Below are positions 15,777 through 23,368 of a stretch of 64,000 bases of DNA, in pieces (position 1 is the first letter of the stretch; the number at the start of each line of letters is the position of its first letter). A model generated the notes under the pieces. The model searched no databases. It was not told the origin of the DNA and worked only from the letters and a program-made list of their open reading frames with translations. Location of the stretch: contig NZ_MJAH01000010.1 of NCBI RefSeq assembly GCF_001746295.1, forward strand, positions 392,252 to 456,251, read 5' to 3'. Source of the stretch: Streptomyces sp. LUP47B. Lineage in GTDB: Bacteria > Actinomycetota > Actinomycetes > Streptomycetales > Streptomycetaceae. The translations under genes were made by a program, and so were the position numbers.

Positions 15777-17120
15777 TTAGGACAGCCGCTTCAGAAGCAC
15801 CGCAGAAGCGACCGGCCGTGCCCCCGCCTTGGCGATGCCGTCGGCGACCTCGCGGTCGGTCGAGGCGACGATCACCGGCCGTCCGGGCGGCTCGGCGCGC
15901 ACCAGCTGGCGGATCAACTCGTCGGCGGTGACACCCGCCTTGGAGAACAGCACCCGCACCCCGCGCGGCGGCGCGAGCAGCACGGGCGCGGCCAGCTCGG
16001 CCCCGTCGAAGACACAGGTCACCTCGGCCCCCGTCTGCGCGGCGAGCTGGGAGAGCTGCCCGAGGAGCCTCAGGCGCTGCTTCTCCAGCGGCATCTGGGG
16101 ATAGCCGGTCTTGGTGACGTTGTAGCCGTCGACCACCAAGTGCGCCTGGGGCAGGGCCAGAAGCTGGTCCAGGATCGCGGGGTCGTTCTCGGACAGTGCC
16201 CGCGCGGCGATGTCCTTCGGGGTCATGCGGCCCGGTTCGACCGCGTCCACCGTCTCGGCGGGCCGCACGGAGACCGGCGGCAGCGCCAGCTCCCGCCGCA
16301 GCCCCTGGGCCGCGTCCAGAACGGTGTCCAGAAGCAGACGCACGCGCATGTCCTCGACACTGCGCCCCTCCCGCGCTGCTCTGCGCGTGGCCTCCAGGGC
16401 GGCCTCCGACTCCCCGAGGCGGGCCTTCAGGCGCCGGGACTCGCTCTCGGCGGCGGACACCTGAGCCTGGCTCTCGGTGCGTGCGGCGTCCATCTCGGCC
16501 TGCAGCTTGCGCAGGGCGGCCTCGCCGCGCTTGACGTCACTGAGTGCCGCCCGCAGCTTGCGGTGCAGCGATTCGGCTTCCTTCCTGGCGGACTCCAGGT
16601 CGGTGCGCAGCCGCTCGGTCTCGGCACGCGTCTGGTCGCGGGCGGCCGTGAGCTCCTCGCGCAGCCGCTCCAGCTCGGCGCGGCTCTCCTCGTCGGCCCG
16701 CTCGGCGTCCGCCCGCAGGGCCTCCTCGCCGGCCGCGGTGACCAGCTTGACCCAGCCGGTCGGCCGCAGAACATAGGCCGCGGCCGCCACATCGAGCGGG
16801 TCCGCGGCCGGGGGCGGCGCACCGGAGTCGAGCGCACCGGCGAGCTCCGGCTGGGCCTCTCTGAACTTCTCCCCGATCCGCTGGCGGAACAGCGGATCGG
16901 TCTCCAGCGCGGCCGCCATGGCGTTGCCCGCGAACTTGGCCCGCCGGTTCGGCGCGAAGCGCGCGTACTGCCTGAGCTGTGCGGGCAGTTCGCCGACGGT
17001 CAGCCCGCCGAAGCCCTCCGAGACGATGTGCACGACCCTGCGTCGCACACCGTCGGGCAGCGGACGGTCGAGCACCTCGGCGGCGCCGTCGCCCGGCTCC
17101 CCGCCTTGTGTCTCCACCAT
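15777..17120 (-). CDS. NYN (PIN-like) domain protein with central coiled coil
   Basis: The 447-residue protein has a helical N-terminal region (about 20-145), then a long coiled coil dense in Glu, Arg and Ala (about 135-250). A C-terminal NYN/YacP-type domain opens with LVVDGYNVTKTG (about 330) and continues with TCVFDGAE and VIVASTDREVADG. The acidic residues (VDGYN, VFDGAE, STDREV) match the metal-binding centre of PIN-like ribonucleases such as Rae1/YacP. It is predicted to be cytoplasmic and to cleave RNA. The coiled coil may mediate oligomerisation or ribosome binding; that part is inference. A small zinc-ribbon gene lies 35 bases upstream on the same strand. Confidence 0.85.
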   Translation of the reverse strand: MVETQGGEPGDGAAEVLDRPLPDGVRRRVVHIVSEGFGGLTVGELPAQLRQYARFAPNRRAKFAGNAMAAALETDPLFRQRIGEKFREAQPELAGALDSGAPPPAADPLDVAAAAYVLRPTGWVKLVTAAGEEALRADAERADEESRAELERLREELTAARDQTRAETERLRTDLESARKEAESLHRKLRAALSDVKRGEAALRKLQAEMDAARTESQAQVSAAESESRRLKARLGESEAALEATRRAAREGRSVEDMRVRLLLDTVLDAAQGLRRELALPPVSVRPAETVDAVEPGRMTPKDIAARALSENDPAILDQLLALPQAHLVVDGYNVTKTGYPQMPLEKQRLRLLGQLSQLAAQTGAEVTCVFDGAELAAPVLLAPPRGVRVLFSKAGVTADELIRQLVRAEPPGRPVIVASTDREVADGIAKAGARPVASAVLLKRLS

Positions 17121-17155
17121 CCGTCACACCCCATCACTGTGCGGGGCCGGCTCTG

Positions 17156-17395
17156 TCAGGAGTCGGCGCCCGGCCTGTCCACGAGTTCCACCTGGTCCAC
17201 GGCATTGCACCAGCGGCACCGCACCGACTCGATGGTCTCACTGACCACCTCGCGCTCCTCGACCTTCGGCTCTCCGGCCAGGTCGAGGTGGACGTACTCG
17301 ACGACCTTCGACGAGCGGGTCACGTCGAAGCGCGTGAGGTTGCCGCAGAGGGTGCAGCGCCACCGCGTCGAGGCGGTCGGGAGGGGAACCGTCAT
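17156..17395 (-). CDS. Small double-CxxC zinc-ribbon protein
   Basis: The 79-residue product has two CxxC pairs, CTLCGN near residue 15 and CRWCNA near residue 60, separated by a short beta-rich region. This is a classic zinc-ribbon layout. No catalytic motif is visible; nucleic-acid or protein binding is the usual role of such folds. The ATG at 17395 follows AGGAAAGAG by about 10 bases. It is immediately upstream of the NYN-domain gene and probably cotranscribed, so a role in RNA handling is possible but unproven. Confidence 0.75.
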   Translation of the reverse strand: MTVPLPTASTRWRCTLCGNLTRFDVTRSSKVVEYVHLDLAGEPKVEEREVVSETIESVRCRWCNAVDQVELVDRPGADS

Positions 17396-17566
17396 CGTGA
17401 CTGTGCTCTTTCCTACTAGCCATTGTCCGTGACACACCGGCGGCCCGGTGCGTGTGGCTCGTAACCCTAAGGCCTGGCGGGTACTCGCCGCTCGGGCGTC
17501 CACAGGGCCTCCCCGACGGCGAGGCGGTCTGTGCGGTTGCGTCCCGTTACGCCATGCTCTGTGTTC

Positions 17567-18325
17567 GTGATCAGTAACTGGAGGGTGACGGTCGGTGGAG
17601 CGAAGAGGTCGCTGTGGGGGCCGGCACCGGTCACCTACGGCCTGATCGCCCTGTGCTGTCTGGTCTTCCTGGTCGGCCCCGCCTCGGGTCTCGATCCGGC
17701 GTACGGCTCCGGGGGCGCGGCCCTGGCCGCCCAGCGGGCCTACTTCCACCGGTGGGGCGTGGTGCCCGCGGAGCTCTTCGCGGACTCCCCCGGTGCCGCC
17801 CTCACCCCGGCGACCGCGCTGTTCGTGCACGGCAGCTGGGTGCATCTGCTGGGCAACATGCTCTTCCTCTATGTCTTCGGGGTGATGACCGAGGAACGGA
17901 TGGGCCGGGTGCAGTTCCTCCTCTTCTACGTCGGCTGCGGCTACCTCGCCCTGCTGGGCTACGCGGCCGCCAACGCCGACTCCGAGCAGTCCCTGGTCGG
18001 TGCCTCCGGGGCGATCTCGGCGGTCCTCGGCGCGTTCCTGTTCCTGTTCCCCGGGGCCCGGGTGACCAGTCTTCTGCCGTTCCTCTTCTTCCTGCCGCTG
18101 CGCTTCCCGGCCTGGGTCGTCCTCCCCTTCTGGGCGGCCCTGCAGTGGCTGGCGGCGGGCCGCGCCTCCGACGGTCCGGGGGTGGCCTATCTGGCCCACC
18201 TGGTGGGCTTCGGCCTGGGCCTGGTCTTCGCGTGGGTGCGCTTCGGCCGTACCACTGCGGTGTCTTCCCGGGGGCCAGCCCCCGGACCCCCGGCAGAAAA
18301 ACCAGGCCAGCCGGACCGCGAGTAG
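17567..18325 (+). CDS. Rhomboid-family intramembrane serine protease
   Basis: This about 252-residue polytopic protein contains the rhomboid signature. The HGSWVHLLGNMLFLYVFG helix carries the conserved His and Asn, the catalytic Ser is in GASGAI (about residue 146), and the His is in the last helix (YLAHLVGFGLGL). Six or more membrane spans fit a GlpG-like fold that cleaves substrates within the membrane. In-frame GTG codons at 17561, 17567 and 17585 lack convincing ribosome sites; 17567 is chosen by comparison with remembered homologues. The C-terminal tail is Pro-rich. It precedes the Lrp-type gene by 42 bases. Confidence 0.87.
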   Translation: MISNWRVTVGGAKRSLWGPAPVTYGLIALCCLVFLVGPASGLDPAYGSGGAALAAQRAYFHRWGVVPAELFADSPGAALTPATALFVHGSWVHLLGNMLFLYVFGVMTEERMGRVQFLLFYVGCGYLALLGYAAANADSEQSLVGASGAISAVLGAFLFLFPGARVTSLLPFLFFLPLRFPAWVVLPFWAALQWLAAGRASDGPGVAYLAHLVGFGLGLVFAWVRFGRTTAVSSRGPAPGPPAEKPGQPDRE

Positions 18326-18367
18326 GGTGAGAGCCCCGCCACCGGCCTCCGAGGGAGAGAACCAGCA

Positions 18368-18649
18368 GTGATCACCGCGATCGTCCTCATCAAGACCAGC
18401 GTGGACCGGATCCCCGAGATCGCGGAGCGGATCGCCGCGCTGGAGTCCGTGAGCGAGGTCTTCTCCGTCACGGGCACGTACGACCTGATCGCCATGGTCC
18501 GGGTCAAGCAGCACGAGGACCTCGCCGAGGTCATCCCCGGCAGCATCAGCAAGATCCCGGGCGTGGAGGGAACGGACACCCACGTGGCGTTCCGGACCTA
18601 CTCCCAGCACGACCTGGAGGCCGCGTTCGCGATCGGCCTCGACGGCTGA
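18368..18649 (+). CDS. Stand-alone Lrp/AsnC effector (RAM) domain protein
   Basis: The 93-residue product is only the C-terminal alpha-beta ligand-binding domain of Lrp/AsnC regulators: an IVLIKT opening strand, a PEIAERIAALESV helix, VTGTYDLIAMVRV strands and a closing AFRTYS strand. No helix-turn-helix is present, so it cannot bind DNA as such regulators do. Similar stand-alone domains form decamers or tune full-length Lrp proteins after binding amino acids. GGGAGAG lies 9-15 bases before the GTG start, so the site and start are well supported. It may be cotranscribed with the rhomboid gene. Confidence 0.88.
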   Translation: MITAIVLIKTSVDRIPEIAERIAALESVSEVFSVTGTYDLIAMVRVKQHEDLAEVIPGSISKIPGVEGTDTHVAFRTYSQHDLEAAFAIGLDG

Positions 18650-19208
18650 TGTGATGCGCTCAAGCGCAACTAGGGGCGCTTATTCATAGCCATGTCACGA
18701 GTCCTGCGGATGTTGGGCTGCCCGCCACAGGCGTCGAAGCCGTTCCCCTCCAGTACAGGCGTTGGTCAACGCGCTCTGCCAGGTCCAGGACTGTGACCCA
18801 CCGCCTTGCCTGCGCAGGAGCACCCAGCTGAGGGCAGTACCGCCTGCCGTGGCTCAAGGCAGCGCTCCGTGCCTCGCCGGTCAAGATGGCACCGATCGCT
18901 GCGAGCATCCATCTCAGTCGGCTCCCCGCACGACCTGCCTGGATGATTCTCACTACGGGGGGTCAGGTTCCGGAACGCTTTCCGGTGCGGAATGAATCAG
19001 TTAACGAAAACGACGCTCGTCGAAATCTGGAGGTTCCCGATCACTCTCCCATAAAAGGCATTAATCTATCGCCTCTTCCCATCAGCATGGCGAATTTCAG
19101 CCTACTTCACATGCTCGGGCACTAAAGCAACTCTTGACTCACTTCCGTCACCTTGGTTGCATCCCTCCCAGCGATCAAGCTGTGCTGCGACAAGCCCCTG
19201 GGGGAGAA
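18650..19208. other. 559-base gap of lower GC without a convincing gene
   Basis: Open frames on both strands here have mixed third positions and no recognised motifs. GC content falls clearly between about 18,960 and 19,140, where runs such as CATAAAAGGCATTAATCTATC occur, unlike the surroundings. A weak promoter-like pair (TTGACT at 19135-19140, TTGCAT 17 bases later) could serve the SapA-like gene. The stretch looks like the left flank of a small acquired island shared with the TnpB relic. Confidence 0.5.
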
Positions 19209-19619
19209 ATGAACCGCCTGATTGCCCGCACGCTGGCGACACTTGGCGTAGCCGGAGCCGCTGTGGCCACCACAGTGAGCGTTGCACCCAACGCGGCTGC
19301 TGCAACGTACAACGGCGGCTGCGGCGCCGGATACGGCGTGGTGAACTCGGCATCCGTCGGCACGGTGGGCACTGTCTTCCTCACCTACAACTCATCGACT
19401 GGGAGGAACTGCGTCGTCACCATTCGAAACTCTTCCGGCAGCGCTACCACCATCTGCGAGAAACTGTGGACCGACAGCGACAGCAACAGCAAATGCGAAC
19501 CCAACCTGACGACTTGGGGAGGCCCCATCTACCTGTACGCCTCCGGTGAATGCGTCTCCTGGCGCGGCACCATCGGAAGCGTGACCGGCGGCAAAAACGA
19601 CACGAACTGTGGTACATGA
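19209..19619 (+). CDS. SapA-like secreted protein (spore-associated protein family)
   Basis: This 136-residue protein has a signal peptide (MNRLIARTLATLGVAGAAVA, cleavage near NAAAA-TYNGG, about residue 32). Its small mature domain has six cysteines, likely three disulfides. The opening NGGCGAGYGVVNS, FLTYNSSTGRNCVVTI and late ECVSW segments resemble Streptomyces spore-associated protein A, found on spores; its molecular role is unknown. The ATG follows GGGGGAGA closely. GC content is lower than in flanking genes, and the gene stops 20 bases before a TnpB-type relic on the other strand. Acquisition or loss by mobile DNA is plausible. Confidence 0.75.
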   Translation: MNRLIARTLATLGVAGAAVATTVSVAPNAAAATYNGGCGAGYGVVNSASVGTVGTVFLTYNSSTGRNCVVTIRNSSGSATTICEKLWTDSDSNSKCEPNLTTWGGPIYLYASGECVSWRGTIGSVTGGKNDTNCGT

Positions 19620-19638
19620 TTTACCGGCCAGTGGCGGC

Positions 19639-20440
19639 TCAATGCCCATTCGTCTCGCGCAGCTCCGTAGTGGTGCGGGGCTTTCGCCAGTGCTGGGCAG
19701 CCCATTTGGAGGTATAGGCGGGGTCGACCGCGCTACCGGGCGGCCGGCGGAGAGGTTGTAGTCGAACCATCGAGCCGCCCGGTGGTCAGCGTTGGTGTCG
19801 ACGCCGACCAATCCGCCCATGCGCACCTGGCCGAGGGGCACGGTCTTGGCCGGTGGAATCTGCCAGGCAGCCGTGAGGTACGTACGTTCGGTCCACTCCT
19901 GACCTCGGCGTTGGAAAGCAACGCCGGAGACAAGTCTCGTTCCCGAAGCGCTTGCCCCCCCTCCCCATCCGCTTGAAGGAACCGGCGCCTGGCCCGCAGC
20001 GGCGGCGCCAGGCACTTCGGGGAGCTGCGCCCGATCCAGGTTGTGCCGGGTGTTCAGCATTCGCTTGCCGCCGCGTGTCACCCGGACGCGCCCGGCTTCA
20101 TGCTCGGCCCGCTCCGCCTGGAGCCGATCGGCGAGCGCACATAGGCGTCGGTTCTTGACGAACCACTCCTGTCGGGTGCGGTACCCGCCCGGGGTCCGCC
20201 CGCTTCCCGGTTCGCCCACCGGCAGCGACAGCCGATGGGAGATCGTGGCGACATCGGCCTCAAGGATCTGAATTTGCGCCGCCTTGGCACGCCGGGCCAA
20301 TGCCCACTGATCATGCGTGGCCTTCGTGAGCGACCCGGCTCAACGCGAAGAGGATTCGCTGGTCAAGGCTCGTTTCCGCCCAGCCCACGCGTCGACCTCG
20401 TGATCAAACCCGGCAGCGCTCCGGTCCTTGTCGGCGGGCG
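19639..20440 (-). pseudogene. Decayed TnpB/IS605 OrfB-type gene
   Basis: Fragments of a TnpB-like protein are spread over three frames in the right order. From the 5' side there is KRALTSESSSR, then a TGA at 20340-20342 where the family has Trp, then THDQWALARR, RTRQEWFVKNRR and TRHNLD. QADGEGGKRFGNET follows in a second frame. Next come FQRRGQEW, YLTAAWQ and GVDTNADH with the first RuvC Asp. After a large deletion comes VDPAYTSKWAAQHW, ending at a TGA at 19639-19641. The catalytic Glu region and zinc ribbon are missing. Family segments were recalled, not searched. No terminal element or omega-RNA was identified. The 5' boundary is approximate. Confidence 0.8.
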
Positions 20441-20515
20441 GATACCAGCCCCGCGCTCCCCCTGCCTCCGCACGGCTGTCGAGCGAGCGTATACGCGGGG
20501 TAGGACGTCAGTACG

Positions 20516-21877
20516 TCAGACGGCCGGTACGCAACGGCCGTCCTCGGTGCGGTACGTCCACTTCGCGCCGTCCGCGACCAGTTCCTTCACGGCGCGCACA
20601 AACCGCTCCACGTGCTCGTCCGGTGTGCCCGCGCCGAAGCTCACCCGGATCGCGTTGAGGGACTTCTCTCCGGGCGCGGCCTCGGGGGCGCCGCACTCGC
20701 CCTGGGACTGCGGGTCGCTGCCGAGGAGGGTGCGGACGAGGGGGTGGGCGCAGAAGAGGCCGTCGCGGACGCCGATGCCGTACTCGGCGGAGAGGGCGGC
20801 GGCGAAGTGGGAGCTGTTCCAGCCCTCGACGACGAAGGAGATCACGCCGACGCGGGGGGCATCGTCGCCGAAGAGGGAGAGGACACGGACCTCGGGGACC
20901 TCGGCGAGGCCGGTCCGCACCTTCTCGATCAGGTGCTGCTCGCGGGCGACCAGGGTGTCGAAGCCGGCCTCGGTGAGGGCCCGGCAGGCGGAGGCGATGG
21001 AGTAGGCGCCGATGACGTTCGGGGAGCCGGCCTCGTGGCGGGCGGCGCTCTCGTGCCACTCCACGTCCACTCCCCCGTCCTCGCGCCGCGTGACCTTGCG
21101 GCTGGCGCCGCCGCCCGCGAGGTAGGGATCGGCGGCCCGGAGCCAGTCGGCGCGGCCGGCCAGCACGCCCGAGCCGAAGGGGGCGTAGAGCTTGTGGCCG
21201 GAGAAGGCGACCCAGTCGACGTCGAGGTCACGGACGCTCAACGGGTGGTGCGGGGCGAGCTGGGCCGCGTCGAGCACGATCCGGGCGCCGTGGGCGTGCG
21301 CGGCCGTCGCGAGTTCCCGTACGGGCCACAGCTCACCGGTGACGTTGGAGGCGCCGGTGACGCAGACCAGGGCCGGGCCCTGGGGATCCCGGTCGGCGAG
21401 GGCCTTCTCCAGGGTCTCGACGGCCTGCCGCGGGGTGCGCGGGGCGTCGAGGTAGGTGACCCGGGCGTCCTTCCACGGCAGCAGCGAGGCGTGGTGCTCG
21501 GTCTCGAAGACGAAGACCTGGCAGTCGGCGGGGAGGGCGGCGGCGAGGAGGTTGAGCGAGTCGGTGGTCGACCGGGTGAAGACCAGCTGGTCGTCGTCCC
21601 GGCAGTCGAGGAACTCGGTGACGGTCCTGCGGGCGTTCTCGAACAGGTCGGTCGACAGCTGGGAGAGGTAGCCGGCGCCGCGGTGCACGCTGCCGTAGTA
21701 GGGCGCGTACGCCGCCACGTCGTCCCAGACCCGCTGGAGGGCGGGGGCGCTGGCCGCGTAGTCGAGGGCCGCGTAGGTGACCTCACCGCCGGTGACGAGC
21801 GGGACGGTGACATCCCTGCCCAGAACGGGCAGCTGGGCACAAATGGTCTGAACGGAGGCAGCGGTGGAGACAGACAT
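20516..21877 (-). CDS. Class V aminotransferase (cysteine desulfurase-like)
   Basis: This 453-residue PLP enzyme has the class V layout. It has an opening YAALDYAASAP, the cofactor-facing TEHHASLLPW, the Asp in IVLDAAQLAPH, and the Schiff-base Lys in FSGHKLYAPFG (about residue 231). A small C-terminal domain follows. It resembles SufS/CsdA-like enzymes, but a mobile catalytic-Cys loop is not obvious. The late CGAPEAAPGEKS segment might hold it or be unrelated. It could act on cysteine or another amino acid. The ATG follows GGGAG by 6 bases. A 308-base leader region with a dyad and direct repeats lies upstream, hinting at dedicated regulation. Confidence 0.85.
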   Translation of the reverse strand: MSVSTAASVQTICAQLPVLGRDVTVPLVTGGEVTYAALDYAASAPALQRVWDDVAAYAPYYGSVHRGAGYLSQLSTDLFENARRTVTEFLDCRDDDQLVFTRSTTDSLNLLAAALPADCQVFVFETEHHASLLPWKDARVTYLDAPRTPRQAVETLEKALADRDPQGPALVCVTGASNVTGELWPVRELATAAHAHGARIVLDAAQLAPHHPLSVRDLDVDWVAFSGHKLYAPFGSGVLAGRADWLRAADPYLAGGGASRKVTRREDGGVDVEWHESAARHEAGSPNVIGAYSIASACRALTEAGFDTLVAREQHLIEKVRTGLAEVPEVRVLSLFGDDAPRVGVISFVVEGWNSSHFAAALSAEYGIGVRDGLFCAHPLVRTLLGSDPQSQGECGAPEAAPGEKSLNAIRVSFGAGTPDEHVERFVRAVKELVADGAKWTYRTEDGRCVPAV

Positions 21878-21965
21878 GGGGGACTCCCGTGAAAAGAAAG
21901 GTGAGATGGGTGTGCGGAGGCGGGGCTCGGCGCCCTATCGCATTCGCTTGCTCACGGAAGACTCC

Positions 21966-21994
21966 CTCGAATGACCAGGACCCCTGGTTTCGAG
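21966..21994. promoter_or_regulatory. Imperfect hairpin/dyad upstream of the class V aminotransferase
   Basis: CTCGAA-TG-ACCAGG at 21966-21979 pairs with CCTGGT-TTCGAG at 21983-21994, giving 12 paired bases with a two-base bulge and a three-base loop. It lies 89 bases upstream of the aminotransferase start. The same gap has an 8-base direct repeat CTCATGAC at 22093-22100 and 22106-22113. These could be operator sites. Nothing else is recognised in the gap 21878-22138. Confidence 0.4.
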
Positions 21995-22138
21995 AGGGGC
22001 CCGCGCTTGCCGTAGACCTCGCTGCCTACGGCCTGGTCTTCACCCGGGGCACCCCGCCACGGACGGAGGGTTGCCGGACAGTCGGCCGGGGCCTCATGAC
22101 TGTCACTCATGACCTGGTGCAAAAACGTACGTGAAGTG

Positions 22139-22180
22139 ATCGCGGTCCCGCAACCCGTGTCCGGATGACGGGACCGCGAT
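22139..22180 (-). terminator. trpD terminator
   Basis: A perfect 12-base inverted repeat (ATCGCGGTCCCG at 22139-22150, CGGGACCGCGAT at 22169-22180) begins right after the trpD stop. On the minus strand it is followed about 15 bases later by a run of five T. Confidence 0.8.
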
Positions 22181-22185
22181 GCCGG

Positions 22186-23250
22186 CTAGGCGTGGCTCGC
22201 GGCCACCCAGCGTTCCAGCGTGCGCTTGGCGGACCCGGAGTCGATCGACTCGGCGGCCCTCGTCATGGCGGCGCCGATCTGCTCGGCCAGCGTCCCCGGA
22301 CCCGGGTCCAGCGCCACCAGCGCCGCCGCCGAGTTCAGCAGTACGGCGTCCCGTACCGGGCCCGTCTCGCCGTCCAGCAGCCGCCGCGCGACCTCCGCGT
22401 TGTACGACGGGTCCGCGCCCCGCAGTGCCTCCACCGGGACCAGCTCGATGCCGACGTCCCGCGGGTCGAAGCTCTCCTCGGTGACCTTGCCGTCGCGCAC
22501 GACCCACACCCGGGACGTGGACGTCGTGGTCAGCTCGTCGAAGCCGTCGTCGCCGCGGAAGACGAGGGAGGAGTTGCCCCGCTCGGCCAGGACGCCGGCG
22601 ATGAGCGGCGCCAGGCGGGGGTCGGCGACGCCCACGGCCTGTGCCTTCACCTTGGCCGGGTTGGTCAGCGGACCGAGCGCGTTGAAGGTGGTCCGGATCC
22701 CCAACTGCCCTCGTGCGGCGGCCACATGACGCAGCGCCGGATGGAACTTGATCGCGAAGCAGAAGGTGATCCCGGCCTCCTCGGCCACCTCGGCCACCCG
22801 CTTCGGTGTCAGCTCCAGATTGACGCCGAGCTTCTCCAGGACGTCCGAGGCGCCGGACGCGGAGGAGGCGGCCCGGTTGCCGTGCTTGACGACCTTCGCG
22901 CCGGTGCCGGCGATGACGATCGAGGACATCGTGGAGATGTTGACCGTCTTCGCCCCGTCGCCGCCCGTGCCGACGATGTCGACGGTCCGGCCCGGCACCT
23001 CGATGACGTTCGCGTGCTCGTACATCGTCCGGACAAGGCCGGTGATCTCCTGGACGGTCTCGCCCTTGGCGCGCAGCGCCACCGCGAACCCGGCGATCTG
23101 CGCGTCCGTGGCCTCACCGCGCATGATCAGGTCCATCGCCCACGCGGTGTCGTCGGCGGACAGGTCACGGCCCTCCAGCAGGCCGTTGAGGAGAGCGGGC
23201 CAGGAACGGCCCGCCGCGGTGTCGCCTCCAGCGGGGGTCACAGCGCTCAT
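22186..23250 (-). CDS. trpD: Anthranilate phosphoribosyltransferase
   Basis: The 354-residue enzyme transfers phosphoribose from PRPP to anthranilate, the second committed step of tryptophan synthesis. The signature glycine loop GTGGDG (94-99) is followed by KTVNIST. The KHGNRAASSASGASDVLE segment binds substrate, and FHPALRHVAAAR and NPLTNPA-like FNALGPLTNPA segments match the family. The ATG at 23250 (MSAVTP) is chosen over a TTG 27 bases earlier because TGGAG lies 8 bases upstream. No other trp gene is adjacent, as in other streptomycetes. It lies between two strong hairpins, so it is probably a single-gene transcript. Confidence 0.96.
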   Translation of the reverse strand: MSAVTPAGGDTAAGRSWPALLNGLLEGRDLSADDTAWAMDLIMRGEATDAQIAGFAVALRAKGETVQEITGLVRTMYEHANVIEVPGRTVDIVGTGGDGAKTVNISTMSSIVIAGTGAKVVKHGNRAASSASGASDVLEKLGVNLELTPKRVAEVAEEAGITFCFAIKFHPALRHVAAARGQLGIRTTFNALGPLTNPAKVKAQAVGVADPRLAPLIAGVLAERGNSSLVFRGDDGFDELTTTSTSRVWVVRDGKVTEESFDPRDVGIELVPVEALRGADPSYNAEVARRLLDGETGPVRDAVLLNSAAALVALDPGPGTLAEQIGAAMTRAAESIDSGSAKRTLERWVAASHA

Positions 23251-23311
23251 GGGGCCGCTCCAGATGTCGTAGAACAAGGTGTTCCCACCCTATCCAGCCC
23301 GGGGCACGGCA

Positions 23312-23344
23312 AAGGGCCCCGTCCGGCGTTCGGACGGGGCCCTT
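23312..23344 (-). terminator. Terminator of the ctaE-qcrCAB operon
   Basis: A perfect 14-base stem (AAGGGCCCCGTCCG, 23312-23325, with 23331-23344) has a 5-base loop. It begins 25 bases after the qcrB stop and isolates trpD from the respiratory operon. Confidence 0.88.
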
Positions 23345-23368
23345 CATCGCGCGTGGCGAGCGCAGCGA

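Noticed and set aside
18684..18953. An 89-codon minus-strand open frame in the gap after the Lrp-type gene
   Set aside because: Third-position bias is weak, there is no ribosome site or recognised motif, and another frame reads equally well at its end.
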